In this document: piece by piece, positions 17,617 to 25,900 of the stretch
Layout: every line of letters begins with the position of its first letter
Numbering within the stretch: position 1 is the stretch's first letter
Assembly (NCBI GenBank): GCA_903919615.1
Contig: CAIXIX010000030.1
Coordinates: 1 to 36,070 of the forward strand
Direction of reading: 5' to 3'
Source of the DNA: an uncultured Chthonomonas sp.
GTDB taxonomy: Bacteria > Armatimonadota > Chthonomonadetes > Chthonomonadales > Chthonomonadaceae
Length of the DNA: 36,070 bases
The notes under the pieces: generated by a model
Seen by the model: the letters and a program-made list of their open reading frames with translations, nothing else
Told to the model about the DNA's origin: nothing
Databases searched by the model: none
Program-made: the position numbers and the translations under genes

Positions 17617-18270
17617 TTGAGGTTAAGTAACTCCGCCTTCACTCTCATTGAACTTCTAGTTGTCATCGCGATTATCTCCATTCTTGCTGCGATTCTCTTT
17701 CCGGTGTTTGCGCGGGCGAGAGAAGAAGGAAGGCGTGCGAGCTGTACGTCCAACCTGCGGCAGATTGGCCAGGCGGTCGCAATGTACACCCAGGATTACG
17801 ACGAGACCTATCCGGTCTGTAACTTCAACGACAACACAACAGGCTTTCCGCCAAACACCCACTTTGATTCTTCCGGTAAGCCACTGTTTCTCGTTGATTT
17901 ACTGCAGACATATACGAAGAACCGCCAGGTCTTTCTGTGCCCGACGATGCGTGGGCAGGCCAATCGGGCTGCCAGCCATCCCACAGACTACAACTACCTC
18001 TGCATCCACGGTTGGGGGCTCTACTTCTCGAACTTCAATAATGATCTTGAAGGGATTTGCAGTCATTCGCTGTCAGCAATAGGGAATTCAGCTGAAAAAC
18101 CGCTAATTATGTGCGACGGGTTAGGAGAGCACCTTGGCGAAACGACAGCGGCGGTCTACTCACTTGGCCATAATGGCGCAGAGAACATCTGCTATGCCGA
18201 TGGACATGTAAAGCTTACGCCAGGCAGCTACCAGAAGATAGTTTCGCTTTATACCCTGCCGGATAATTGA
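17617..18270 (+). CDS. Type IV pilin-like/pseudopilin protein with H-x9-DG C-terminus
   Basis: 217 aa with a TTG start at 17617 (GAGAAAGG upstream). A prepilin peptidase motif, [28 protein letters not shown], gives a 7-residue leader and the conserved Glu at mature position 5. The residue before the cut is Ala instead of the usual Gly. After the helix comes [35 protein letters not shown], typical of the DUF1559-like secreted proteins abundant in Planctomycetes and Armatimonadetes. The C-terminal motif [17 protein letters not shown] fits H-x9-DG. Such proteins are probably assembled or anchored by a type II secretion/type IV pilus machine; individual roles are unknown. No pilus assembly genes are in this window. 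It is convergent with the next gene, 8 bases apart. Confidence 0.88.
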   Translation: MRLSNSAFTLIELLVVIAIISILAAILFPVFARAREEGRRASCTSNLRQIGQAVAMYTQDYDETYPVCNFNDNTTGFPPNTHFDSSGKPLFLVDLLQTYTKNRQVFLCPTMRGQANRAASHPTDYNYLCIHGWGLYFSNFNNDLEGICSHSLSAIGNSAEKPLIMCDGLGEHLGETTAAVYSLGHNGAENICYADGHVKLTPGSYQKIVSLYTLPDN

Positions 18271-18278
18271 TGGAGTGT

Positions 18279-18845
18279 TTATCCGCGCGTTCTTCTCGAA
18301 TGTCGAGCCTTGTGCTTCGATCGTCGATCCGGCAGACCGTTCGGCCAGACGATCTCTATGGCTTCGGCATACGCCTTTCGGGTTTCCGGTAGTTTAGACC
18401 AATCCTGAAAATATTCCGCCTTCGCGGCGTCACGGAACATCTCCTCGAGTACCTGGGTCACCAGACTATCTTCAAGGTTTCCACCATCGGCCATCCGCGC
18501 GAAACCAGACTTGATACCTCCCAGGACCAGCTCTGATGTCCGTGAAGCAGACCTGGTGAATTCATCAAATCTGGTAGAAAAGAGCACAACTAGCTCTTCT
18601 ATGGCCCGGTACGGATCGTAGCCAGCCGTGCGGCCGCCGCTCACAATGATATTCATGCAGAACTCAACGGTATAAAGATCGATATCTAATGGGTCAAGCG
18701 CATCGATCTCCTCGGCGCGTTTGGCCGCTGCGACAACTCGAGCCTGTGCGGCCAGCGGCGCCCCGCGCATCAGTGCCAGCACAACTGAAGTTCGGTAACA
18801 CCCTGGCGATGTGATCACCTGTTCGATTTTGTCTGGCGTGTCCAT
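18279..18845 (-). CDS. Uncharacterised helical protein, last gene of a four-gene minus-strand unit
   Basis: 188 aa, no signal peptide or membrane segment, so probably cytoplasmic. I do not recognise a family. It appears all-helical, with CYRTSVVLALMRGAP near 16-30, a VVAAAKRAEEIDALDPLDIDLYTVEFCMN segment near 37-65, and a strongly basic tail (RRSKHKARHSRRTRG). Its ATG begins 2 bases after the stop of the secreted glycosidase-like gene, so it is almost surely co-transcribed and co-translated with it. There is nothing in it to link it to carbohydrate metabolism. Four cysteine-free charged helices would also fit a small regulatory or structural protein. Confidence 0.7.
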   Translation of the reverse strand: MDTPDKIEQVITSPGCYRTSVVLALMRGAPLAAQARVVAAAKRAEEIDALDPLDIDLYTVEFCMNIIVSGGRTAGYDPYRAIEELVVLFSTRFDEFTRSASRTSELVLGGIKSGFARMADGGNLEDSLVTQVLEEMFRDAAKAEYFQDWSKLPETRKAYAEAIEIVWPNGLPDRRSKHKARHSRRTRG

Positions 18846-18847
18846 TA

Positions 18848-21043
18848 TCAGTAGCGAATCACAATCACTTCATGCACTTCCCCGGCCAGAAGATGGACTA
18901 TCGAGCCGGACTTGATGCGAGTTGCAGTGACCTTCGCGTGTCGTCGCGCCACGGCGGACTTTACCTCGAACGATGTTCGAATCTCGGCGTTATACAATGC
19001 CGCCTCTTCCATTAAACCTGGCAGTGAGTAGGGGCGGGTGGCGCTTGCCGTCGTTTGTGGCAACGCGTTGTAACCTATGAAGTGTACACGTATCGTGCGT
19101 GCTGCGGGATCGTCGGTAACGACCGTCTCAACGTTCGCCGGGGCGGTTACGGTGACGCGAGGATGTGGGTTAAGAAGGTTCACTGCATTTCGGAGCAGCC
19201 TTCGCGTCTCTGTGATATGGTGATCCGACGCCGTCGAATAGTCCGGGGAGCAAGCGAATGTCAACACCGAACCCATGCCAATCTTGTTTATCAGCGCTGC
19301 TGGGCCAATCGATTTGTTTGGGCTCATCGGCCAATCCGAAGTGTCCTTGCCTTCACGCTGCAGGGTGGTTCGAGACGGCTCGAGCAGGGTTGCTAATGGT
19401 TTCGCCATTGTGGGTGAGTAGATAACGGCCGGACCTTCAACGAGGAAATTCCAGTTTGATGGGATGCTGCGGCTAAGTGTGCCGGGTGTGGCGGAGGTTA
19501 GCCGAACCCAGTTGTCTTTAGACTTCAGAATAGAGATGGGATTTGCGCCAACAAGCTCCTCGATGTCGGATGACAGCGACTCAGCGCCATACTGATCGCG
19601 CAGACCCGTTTCCCCCGTAAGAATCAGATTTCCACCCTGCACCACATACTGTTTGAACAGCTCTAACTCGTACGTCGAAAGGATCGCTGCACCCGGCAAG
19701 CACACCACCGGGAACCGCTTTAGTGCCTCAAGTGACAGGTTCTCATCTAGCAGCACGCCATAGGTGAGGTGCTCATAGGCGCACATCTTTGCGGCGCCTT
19801 CGAATGCCTGGAAGTAGGAGGCCGGATGCTCTCTTGCAACCCAATCTCTGGTACGAGAGCTGAAGAAGATACCAACATCGTACAGCGGCTGCTGCCCGAA
19901 ATCGGCCCGAATAGCATGCGCAGCCTTAAAAGCTTTCCCAATGCGACCATAGGCAATCGGATCCAGATCGCCCTCGAAGCCAGTCTTATCGACCATCGTG
20001 ACGAATGCGCCGTGCGAGAGCAGTACATTCAACTCCCATTCGATATCGGCGAGCGGACGCGTTGTTTGGTCGTGGTACATGCGAACACCGCGCTGCATCG
20101 CAACCTGATAGGGGATACCGGGCGTCGATGCCCTGTAGAACTCCGCATTCAAACCGACCCCAAGCGCACTGAACCCCCACTGGCCGGTTTCACCCGTAAC
20201 AAAGTCGGCATTTCCGGCATGCTGCACGGGCCGCTGTCCCACCTCAAAAGAGAACGGCGGATTCCCGTGGTAGTTGAAATCGACGGTTGCTTTCGGATTA
20301 ACAGACTTGATATAGGCGTAGAGCTGTTTTTCGAAGCGTTCACTTGTTGCATAGCGGAACTTCAGCATTTCGTCCCAGCGTGAGCCCCAATCGGCCGAGC
20401 TTGGCATATCATGCCCATACTGTTTTCTAAACAGTTTCTTGCACGTGTCGCAATAACAGCCGTAGGGCTTGCCGAAACCTTGATCCACCATATCGTTATG
20501 GAAGCCGTCGATGCCGTAGGCTAGCTGCTCGGCAACGATTCCTTTTATCGCCTCAAGGTAGCCGGAGTTGTAGCAGAACCTGCCAATCCTGTCACCATCG
20601 GCGCCGCGCATCTCGTATTCCGGGTGGGCATCGAGATAGAGCCCACCCTGCTGAACGACACAGTAGGCGAGCAAGGGAAGGTGGTGGGAGTGTGCCTCAG
20701 CAACAGCATCGCGCAGCGGATCTCTTGTGCCAAGACCGGGTGCTATTGGCAGAAGTTTTGAGGTGTAGTAAGCATAATCGCCATCGCGCACCCAGAGAAC
20801 CAGGTAATCGACGCCCGCTGAGATCGCCTTCTGTACGATGGCCTTTCCATCAAATCGAGAGCAGTACCGGGTGTCCTTGGGATCGGAGTGGCCAAACTGG
20901 GCTCCAGTTGGGCCAACTTCCATACCGGTTAATGCGTGACGGTACCACGCATCCTGTTTCGGCTGTGCAAGCGCCGATGGCAGTACCAGTGCTAACAGCA
21001 GGGCGGCTGCGCCCACGATGCATACTTCTCGAAGGATGTTCAC
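18848..21043 (-). CDS. Secreted glycoside-hydrolase-like protein (GHL6/alpha-L-fucosidase-like barrel plus GATase-like domain)
   Basis: 731 aa from a GTG at 21043 with AGGGGGG at 21055-21049; an ATG at 21112 would lie inside the preceding gene. Residues 1-27 form a signal peptide (REVCIVGAAALLLALVLPSALAQ). Residues 30-380 look like a TIM barrel of the 'hypothetical glycosyl hydrolase 6' type. It contains AGVDYLVLWVRDGDYAYYTSKL, LLAYCVVQQGGLY, YGIDGFHNDMVDQGF (His182, Asp184) and a CYCDTCKKLF motif with Cys196, Cys198 and Cys201, typical of that group. Residues 400-530 resemble the beta-galactosidase trimerisation (GATase-like) domain (FPVVCLPGAAILSTYELELFKQYVVQGGNLILTGETG). The C-terminus is beta-rich. 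It probably acts on fucosylated or related glycans outside the cell, but activity is unproven. It starts 2 bases after the dehydratase stop. Confidence 0.8.
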   Translation of the reverse strand: MNILREVCIVGAAALLLALVLPSALAQPKQDAWYRHALTGMEVGPTGAQFGHSDPKDTRYCSRFDGKAIVQKAISAGVDYLVLWVRDGDYAYYTSKLLPIAPGLGTRDPLRDAVAEAHSHHLPLLAYCVVQQGGLYLDAHPEYEMRGADGDRIGRFCYNSGYLEAIKGIVAEQLAYGIDGFHNDMVDQGFGKPYGCYCDTCKKLFRKQYGHDMPSSADWGSRWDEMLKFRYATSERFEKQLYAYIKSVNPKATVDFNYHGNPPFSFEVGQRPVQHAGNADFVTGETGQWGFSALGVGLNAEFYRASTPGIPYQVAMQRGVRMYHDQTTRPLADIEWELNVLLSHGAFVTMVDKTGFEGDLDPIAYGRIGKAFKAAHAIRADFGQQPLYDVGIFFSSRTRDWVAREHPASYFQAFEGAAKMCAYEHLTYGVLLDENLSLEALKRFPVVCLPGAAILSTYELELFKQYVVQGGNLILTGETGLRDQYGAESLSSDIEELVGANPISILKSKDNWVRLTSATPGTLSRSIPSNWNFLVEGPAVIYSPTMAKPLATLLEPSRTTLQREGKDTSDWPMSPNKSIGPAALINKIGMGSVLTFACSPDYSTASDHHITETRRLLRNAVNLLNPHPRVTVTAPANVETVVTDDPAARTIRVHFIGYNALPQTTASATRPYSLPGLMEEAALYNAEIRTSFEVKSAVARRHAKVTATRIKSGSIVHLLAGEVHEVIVIRY

Positions 21044-21045
21044 TG

Positions 21046-21954
21046 TTAACCCCCCTGAATTATTCGCGCATAGACGGCAGGGTCTACGTTCCCGCCGCTG
21101 ACAACACAACAAACCTTCTTGCCATTGAACATATCGGGAGCGGAAAGGACGGCAGCCAGCGATAGCGCGCCTGTAGGCTCTGCCTTAAGATTGATGTTGT
21201 ATAGCTCGCGCACAGATTGCTCAATCAGAGCCTCGGGCGCTTCTAGAATACGATCGATGCCGTGCCGAATAATTGACCAGTTGAGCTGCCCCAGACTTCT
21301 CGTTCGTGCTCCATCTGCAATCGTTCTGGACTCGGATTCGTTACGCACAATCTCGCCTCGAAGCAATGACTGAGCCGCGTCGTTGGCTTCCAGAGGCTCG
21401 GCTCCAATGACTTTCGCTGCGCTCCCAGTTGTGCAAAGCCCAATGATAAGGCCAGATGTGAGGCCACCACCGCCGACGGGCGCAATGATGTAATCGGTCC
21501 CAGGCAGGCGGTCTGCCAGCTCGATACCAAGCGTGGAATTTCCCTCGATCACAAGCTGATCATCGTATGCACTTGCAATATAGGCGCCCGGGTGGTCTGC
21601 AGCCAACTGAGTAACGCGCTCTTCGCGACCTACCCTGTCGGTATCTATCAGCTCGGCTCTTGCTCCGTAGCTTCGTACTGCATCCACCTTAACCTGCGCG
21701 GAGCGATCCGGCATCACAATAATCGCTTGCTTGCCCAGCAATTCACATGCGCACGCAATTGCCTGGCCAAAGTTGCCGGACGATGCGGCGATGATGAGCG
21801 ACTGCTTTACGGTGGACACGAGGTTATATGCGGCCCGGAATTTGAAACTGCCTGTAACCTGAAAGGTTTCGGAGGCGATGGTTAGCGTTTCGAGACCAAG
21901 GCGCTTTGCCAGGGCATTTGCTTCAATCAGGGTAGTTGGTCGAATCGGATTCAT
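21046..21954 (-). CDS. Threonine/serine dehydratase-like PLP enzyme (fold type II)
   Basis: 302 aa from the ATG at 21954 (AAGGA 11 bases upstream). The longer in-frame start at 22059 would run into the previous gene. Lys38 in SETFQVTGSFKFRAAY binds PLP. SSGNFGQAIA (59-66) is the asparagine loop over the cofactor ring, and PVGGGGLTSG (159-168) binds the phosphate. These are hallmarks of threonine ammonia-lyase and serine racemase relatives, which deaminate threonine to 2-oxobutanoate or serine to pyruvate. There is no C-terminal ACT domain, so it is the short catabolic or non-regulated type. Phe replaces the usual His in the SGN(H)xQ loop, so substrate range may differ. It follows the zinc-ribbon gene by 23 bases and precedes the glycosidase-like gene by 2. 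Confidence 0.88.
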   Translation of the reverse strand: MNPIRPTTLIEANALAKRLGLETLTIASETFQVTGSFKFRAAYNLVSTVKQSLIIAASSGNFGQAIACACELLGKQAIIVMPDRSAQVKVDAVRSYGARAELIDTDRVGREERVTQLAADHPGAYIASAYDDQLVIEGNSTLGIELADRLPGTDYIIAPVGGGGLTSGLIIGLCTTGSAAKVIGAEPLEANDAAQSLLRGEIVRNESESRTIADGARTRSLGQLNWSIIRHGIDRILEAPEALIEQSVRELYNINLKAEPTGALSLAAVLSAPDMFNGKKVCCVVSGGNVDPAVYARIIQGG

Positions 21955-21977
21955 AAGGAGTGATTTCCTTGAAGGTA

Positions 21978-22790
21978 TTACCGCGAAACTAGCCATAAGA
22001 TCTGGGCAATTATAAGTGCTAGTGGGATTCCCCCGACAATAGCTGCTCTGGATGCCCACATATCTGAATTTCTTAATTTTTCACGATCATCTGTGTAGAG
22101 CCCGCTTCGCGCAGCGATGCCGCCGCCAGACGAGCCGAGAGCAAAGGTCTTTATAATCCAGAACAGCACGGATAGCACAGCGAGGGCTGTGCCCGCAGAA
22201 TCCATATCTCCGTGGATCGGAATTAAGTAGAGCAGTTCTATGGCGATCCAAAGGAGGGTGTTCAGGATGCAAAAAAAGGTCCAGCCCCAGCACTTGTGCC
22301 GGATGCACCAGGGTACGCTCAGGATGGCTGCTCCCCAGTTCCACTTCGCCGGAAATCTCCAAGTCTCGCCTTCCAGCACAGACTCGACGGTCGTTGGTTG
22401 AAGTTCAACAGGTTTGCCTGTAAATGGCAGGGCAGTGGAGCAGGTGATGTCGTTCGGATCTGCGACCGAGCCGACCGGAACACGGCAGCGCGGACAGCTT
22501 GCGCCGCGGTTGGAACGAATGCGCACGGGAGTTCCGCATACAAGGCAAGGAATGAGTTGGAAGACTATTTGTTGCTGCGGCGGTTGCGCCAGAGACCCTG
22601 CGCCAAACGGAGTCTGCGGTTCGGGCTGCATTGCCGCCATCACCGGCGGACGCCAAGAAGCGCGTGGATCGGCAGGCTGTTGCGGTGCGGGTGATTGGCT
22701 GGATGCTGCAGCGGTAAGCGGCTGCCAGCAATGGGTGCAGCTTTCAACCTCAGGGGAGTTCAGTTTTCCACAACGCGGGCAGACTTGCAT
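21978..22790 (-). CDS. Zinc-ribbon membrane protein (DUF2628-like)
   Basis: 270 aa from the ATG at 22790, chosen because TGGAG lies 5 bases upstream. The first 21 residues form a zinc ribbon (Cys4, Cys7, Cys18, Cys21: CPRCGKLN...CTHC). A Pro/Gln-rich linker (residues 25-80) leads to a second zinc ribbon, LIPCLVCGTPVRIRSNRGASCPRC, at about 83-106. The C-terminal 120 residues hold three or four hydrophobic helices (WGAAILSVPWCIRH, GWTFFCILNTLLWIAIELLYLIP, GTALAVLSVLFWIIKTFAL, ASRAAIVGGIPLALIIAQILWLVS). The layout recalls the widespread zinc-ribbon/DUF2628 membrane proteins. It is first in the four-gene minus-strand unit and divergent from the 1536-aa glycosidase gene. Confidence 0.8.
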   Translation of the reverse strand: MQVCPRCGKLNSPEVESCTHCWQPLTAAASSQSPAPQQPADPRASWRPPVMAAMQPEPQTPFGAGSLAQPPQQQIVFQLIPCLVCGTPVRIRSNRGASCPRCRVPVGSVADPNDITCSTALPFTGKPVELQPTTVESVLEGETWRFPAKWNWGAAILSVPWCIRHKCWGWTFFCILNTLLWIAIELLYLIPIHGDMDSAGTALAVLSVLFWIIKTFALGSSGGGIAARSGLYTDDREKLRNSDMWASRAAIVGGIPLALIIAQILWLVSR

Positions 22791-22959
22791 CTGTACTCCA
22801 GTACACATCAATCGTGCTTATTCACACAGATTGTACAACAACTTCAACATTCTGTATGCATCAAATCAACACGAAGTCCGGATGCCGGAGGAGAGCAGTA
22901 CCAGATTGGAGAATGGCTTTTCAAGACAGACAGTTCGAAAAGATCTGGGAGCAACATTC

Positions 22960-25900
22960 ATGGCGCGAAGAAGCGAATGCCAATATTTGTACAGAGTAAT
23001 CTTCTTGCTGTTCGCAGTGTGCTTCCCTACACTACGAGTGATGTCGCAGGGGACGGCATTGGGCGACGGAGTGCAGACTGTCTCGCCGAACCTGCTGCTA
23101 AACTCGGGCTTTGAAAATGGGCACGGCGTTCAGCTCAGGAACTGGGTATTCCCTTCGGCGACGGAGGGCGTAACCGCCGAGCGAGTGGAACAGACATCGC
23201 ACACAGGCAGCGCAGCCTTGCATCTGCACGTTGCCTCCGGCGTCGTGCCGGGCTACTACCAGGTCTATCAATCCGGCAAGCCGGTCCAACCTGGAAAAAT
23301 CTACACATTCTCGGCATGGGTACGAACGAGCGGCATTCAGGATGGCGTCGGGGCGTACATCTCCCTGAACTTTTATGACGGCGGCATGACGCGTCTTGGC
23401 TACCGCGATAGCGATGCCCATATTAGGGGCACATCCGATTGGAAGCGGTTAAGCGTAACCACTAAAGCGCCGGAAGGCACGCGTGATGTGCGCGCTATTG
23501 TGCTGCTTAATGGCCACGGAGATGCCTATTTCGATGACATACAGCTCGAAATGGGAGATTCAGTATCTGAATATTCCATTTCGCGGGCCGATCGAGAAGA
23601 GCAGGCAAAGCTAGCCATCTATGAACAAGAGGCGACCGTATGGCTGAAGCAAAACAACTGGCAGAAACACACGGGAAAGAACATCGCCATCCTGCGAGAC
23701 AGCTTCCCGAGGAACAGCGCGAACTCCTCGCCAGAGACGATTTATGCGGCGCTAAACGCCTCCGGATACCGCTCCTACTATCTCACTGCGCAGCAGCTCT
23801 CTAACCCGTCTCTGCTTAGTCCCGCTCACTTCGACCTCGTTCTGCTGCCGTACGGTGATGCCTTTCCGGCCATGGCGCGGGAAACTTTCCGAGATTATCT
23901 CGCCCAGGGCGGCTGTTTCTTCTCCACTGGTGGATATGCGTTCGACAAGCAGTTAATCCATGGCCCTGCAGGTTGGACAGCCCTCGATAGTCTCCCGAAA
24001 AATCCCGGTGAGAAGCAGAGTGTGCTGCTTGATCTTACTGCTGAACAGGTTAAATTGTGGTCACATGGTGGTGGCCCGGGTGGGCCATCTCCGCAGATCG
24101 AACCAGATCTTAGCGAAACCGGGCAGAATACGCTGCGCTTCAGTGCGCACAAGATGACAATGTGGGCCACAGCTGCCAGCCCGCCGATCCCGGCAGTTCG
24201 CCTCTTCCCCAACTGGGGCATGCTTCTCTTCCGAGCCAGGGGTGATACCCGCACTCCCAAAATGATTATAGAGATGCACGAGAAGGATGGAACTCGATGG
24301 AAGGCCATCGTGCCGCTTACCACATCCTGGAAGCAGGTCGCGCTTACCCCTTCAGATTTTAGCTTCTGGCCGGATGGCGCCGGCAAGGGCAGAGGCGGGC
24401 CAGGCGATCATCCGGATCTCGCCAGCATTACGGCGCTGATGATCGGCGAATCGATGGAGTGCGTGCCCGATGGCGGAAACTACACGTTCTGGCTGCAGGA
24501 TATTCGTATCGCGGACGATCCACTTGCTGCCAGCAGGATTGCGCCTGTTCGCATGAATACACGCGTTTGCACGATCAACGATGCGATGTATCCGGATCCT
24601 GATCAGATCGGTGTGTTCGATCCCTCTCATCCATTGACAGATGCCGTGAGCGCAAACTGGCTACCGGCTCTAGGGTTAAAATCGACGCAAACAGCACTGG
24701 TCGGGCCGTTCGAAGGCATGGCCGCTGTCGGCGTTCTCTCGACGCAAGGGCATGGGTTCGGGCCGGATAACTCTCGGCTAATTCCACTCGTGGAATCTCA
24801 GGATGCAGCAGGTAGATCACGAGGCGCACTGGGCAGCGCCATGTTTCAGTTTGGCGGGTATTACAAAGGCTCGGCCTGGGGATTTTTTGGGGTTAGCAAT
24901 CGAGACCTGTTTACAAAGGGTTCGCCCGGACTAGGCCTTGTGCCTTCGATTGTGGGGCGTCTCATCGATCGGCTGTACCTTTACGGTACCGAGGCTGAAT
25001 ATATCTGCTACCGCCCGGGCGAGAAGGCGTGCATTCGAACCAATGTTGAGAATGACGGATCCGGAGCGCACGTCGTGAAGGTTACCCTCCGCGTAACGGG
25101 AGCTCGCGCCGGCACCGACAGCACCTTAGCGCAGGTTGTGACCCTGGCGCCGCATTCGAACAAAACGGTAGAGTTTATGTGGACGGCTCCGACCTCGGGC
25201 ACCGATATCTACCAGATTGGTGCCGTGATGGAGGAACAGATCGGCGGAAGTGTCGTACCGCGAGACCATGAAGAGAATGCCGTTGTAATCTGGCGAGAAG
25301 CTACAATCGCGCAGGGGCCGAAGGTTTCAATCCGGGACAGCCAGTTCCTCATCGATGGCAAACCGACTTACCTCATGGGTTGTGAAAACTGGTGGGGCAC
25401 CACCGGATCTGTAAGCCAGCGCAGCGTGCTCGAACTGGAAAAGGACTTCCAGAAGATGCAGGATCTCGGCCTGCATTTCACGCGGTGCTTTATTCCATGG
25501 ACCAACGAGGCGGACAGACGATGCAGTGATGCGCTGGTCTATCTCGCTCAGAAGCACAAGACCGTAATCTTTCACGCTCCCGCTTTACGAGGCACCGTCG
25601 ATGCTATAGCGCTTGCAGACGAGATGAAACAGGCCAGGGAGATTGCAGCACGGTACAAATCCGTTACGGGGTTCATTGTGGATACCTGTAATGAAACGGG
25701 CCTGACGGTCGACGATTCTGCCGGGCAGCGCGCCGCGTTCAATGCTTATCTGCGCTCGCTCTATGGAACGGATGATAAGTTGAAGGCAGCCTGGGCTTCG
25801 GATCCGCCTGAGAAACCGCTCGGCGAGGTGCCCTTCAGATATCCTGTGCAAGATTGGGCCAGTATCCGTGCACGCGATGTCGCCAGGTTCTCGATCTCAG

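Noticed and set aside
22414-22959. Upstream extension of the 1536-aa glycosidase frame
   Set aside because: It overlaps the oppositely oriented zinc-ribbon gene and lacks any domain. The signal peptide and GGAG site support the start at 22960.
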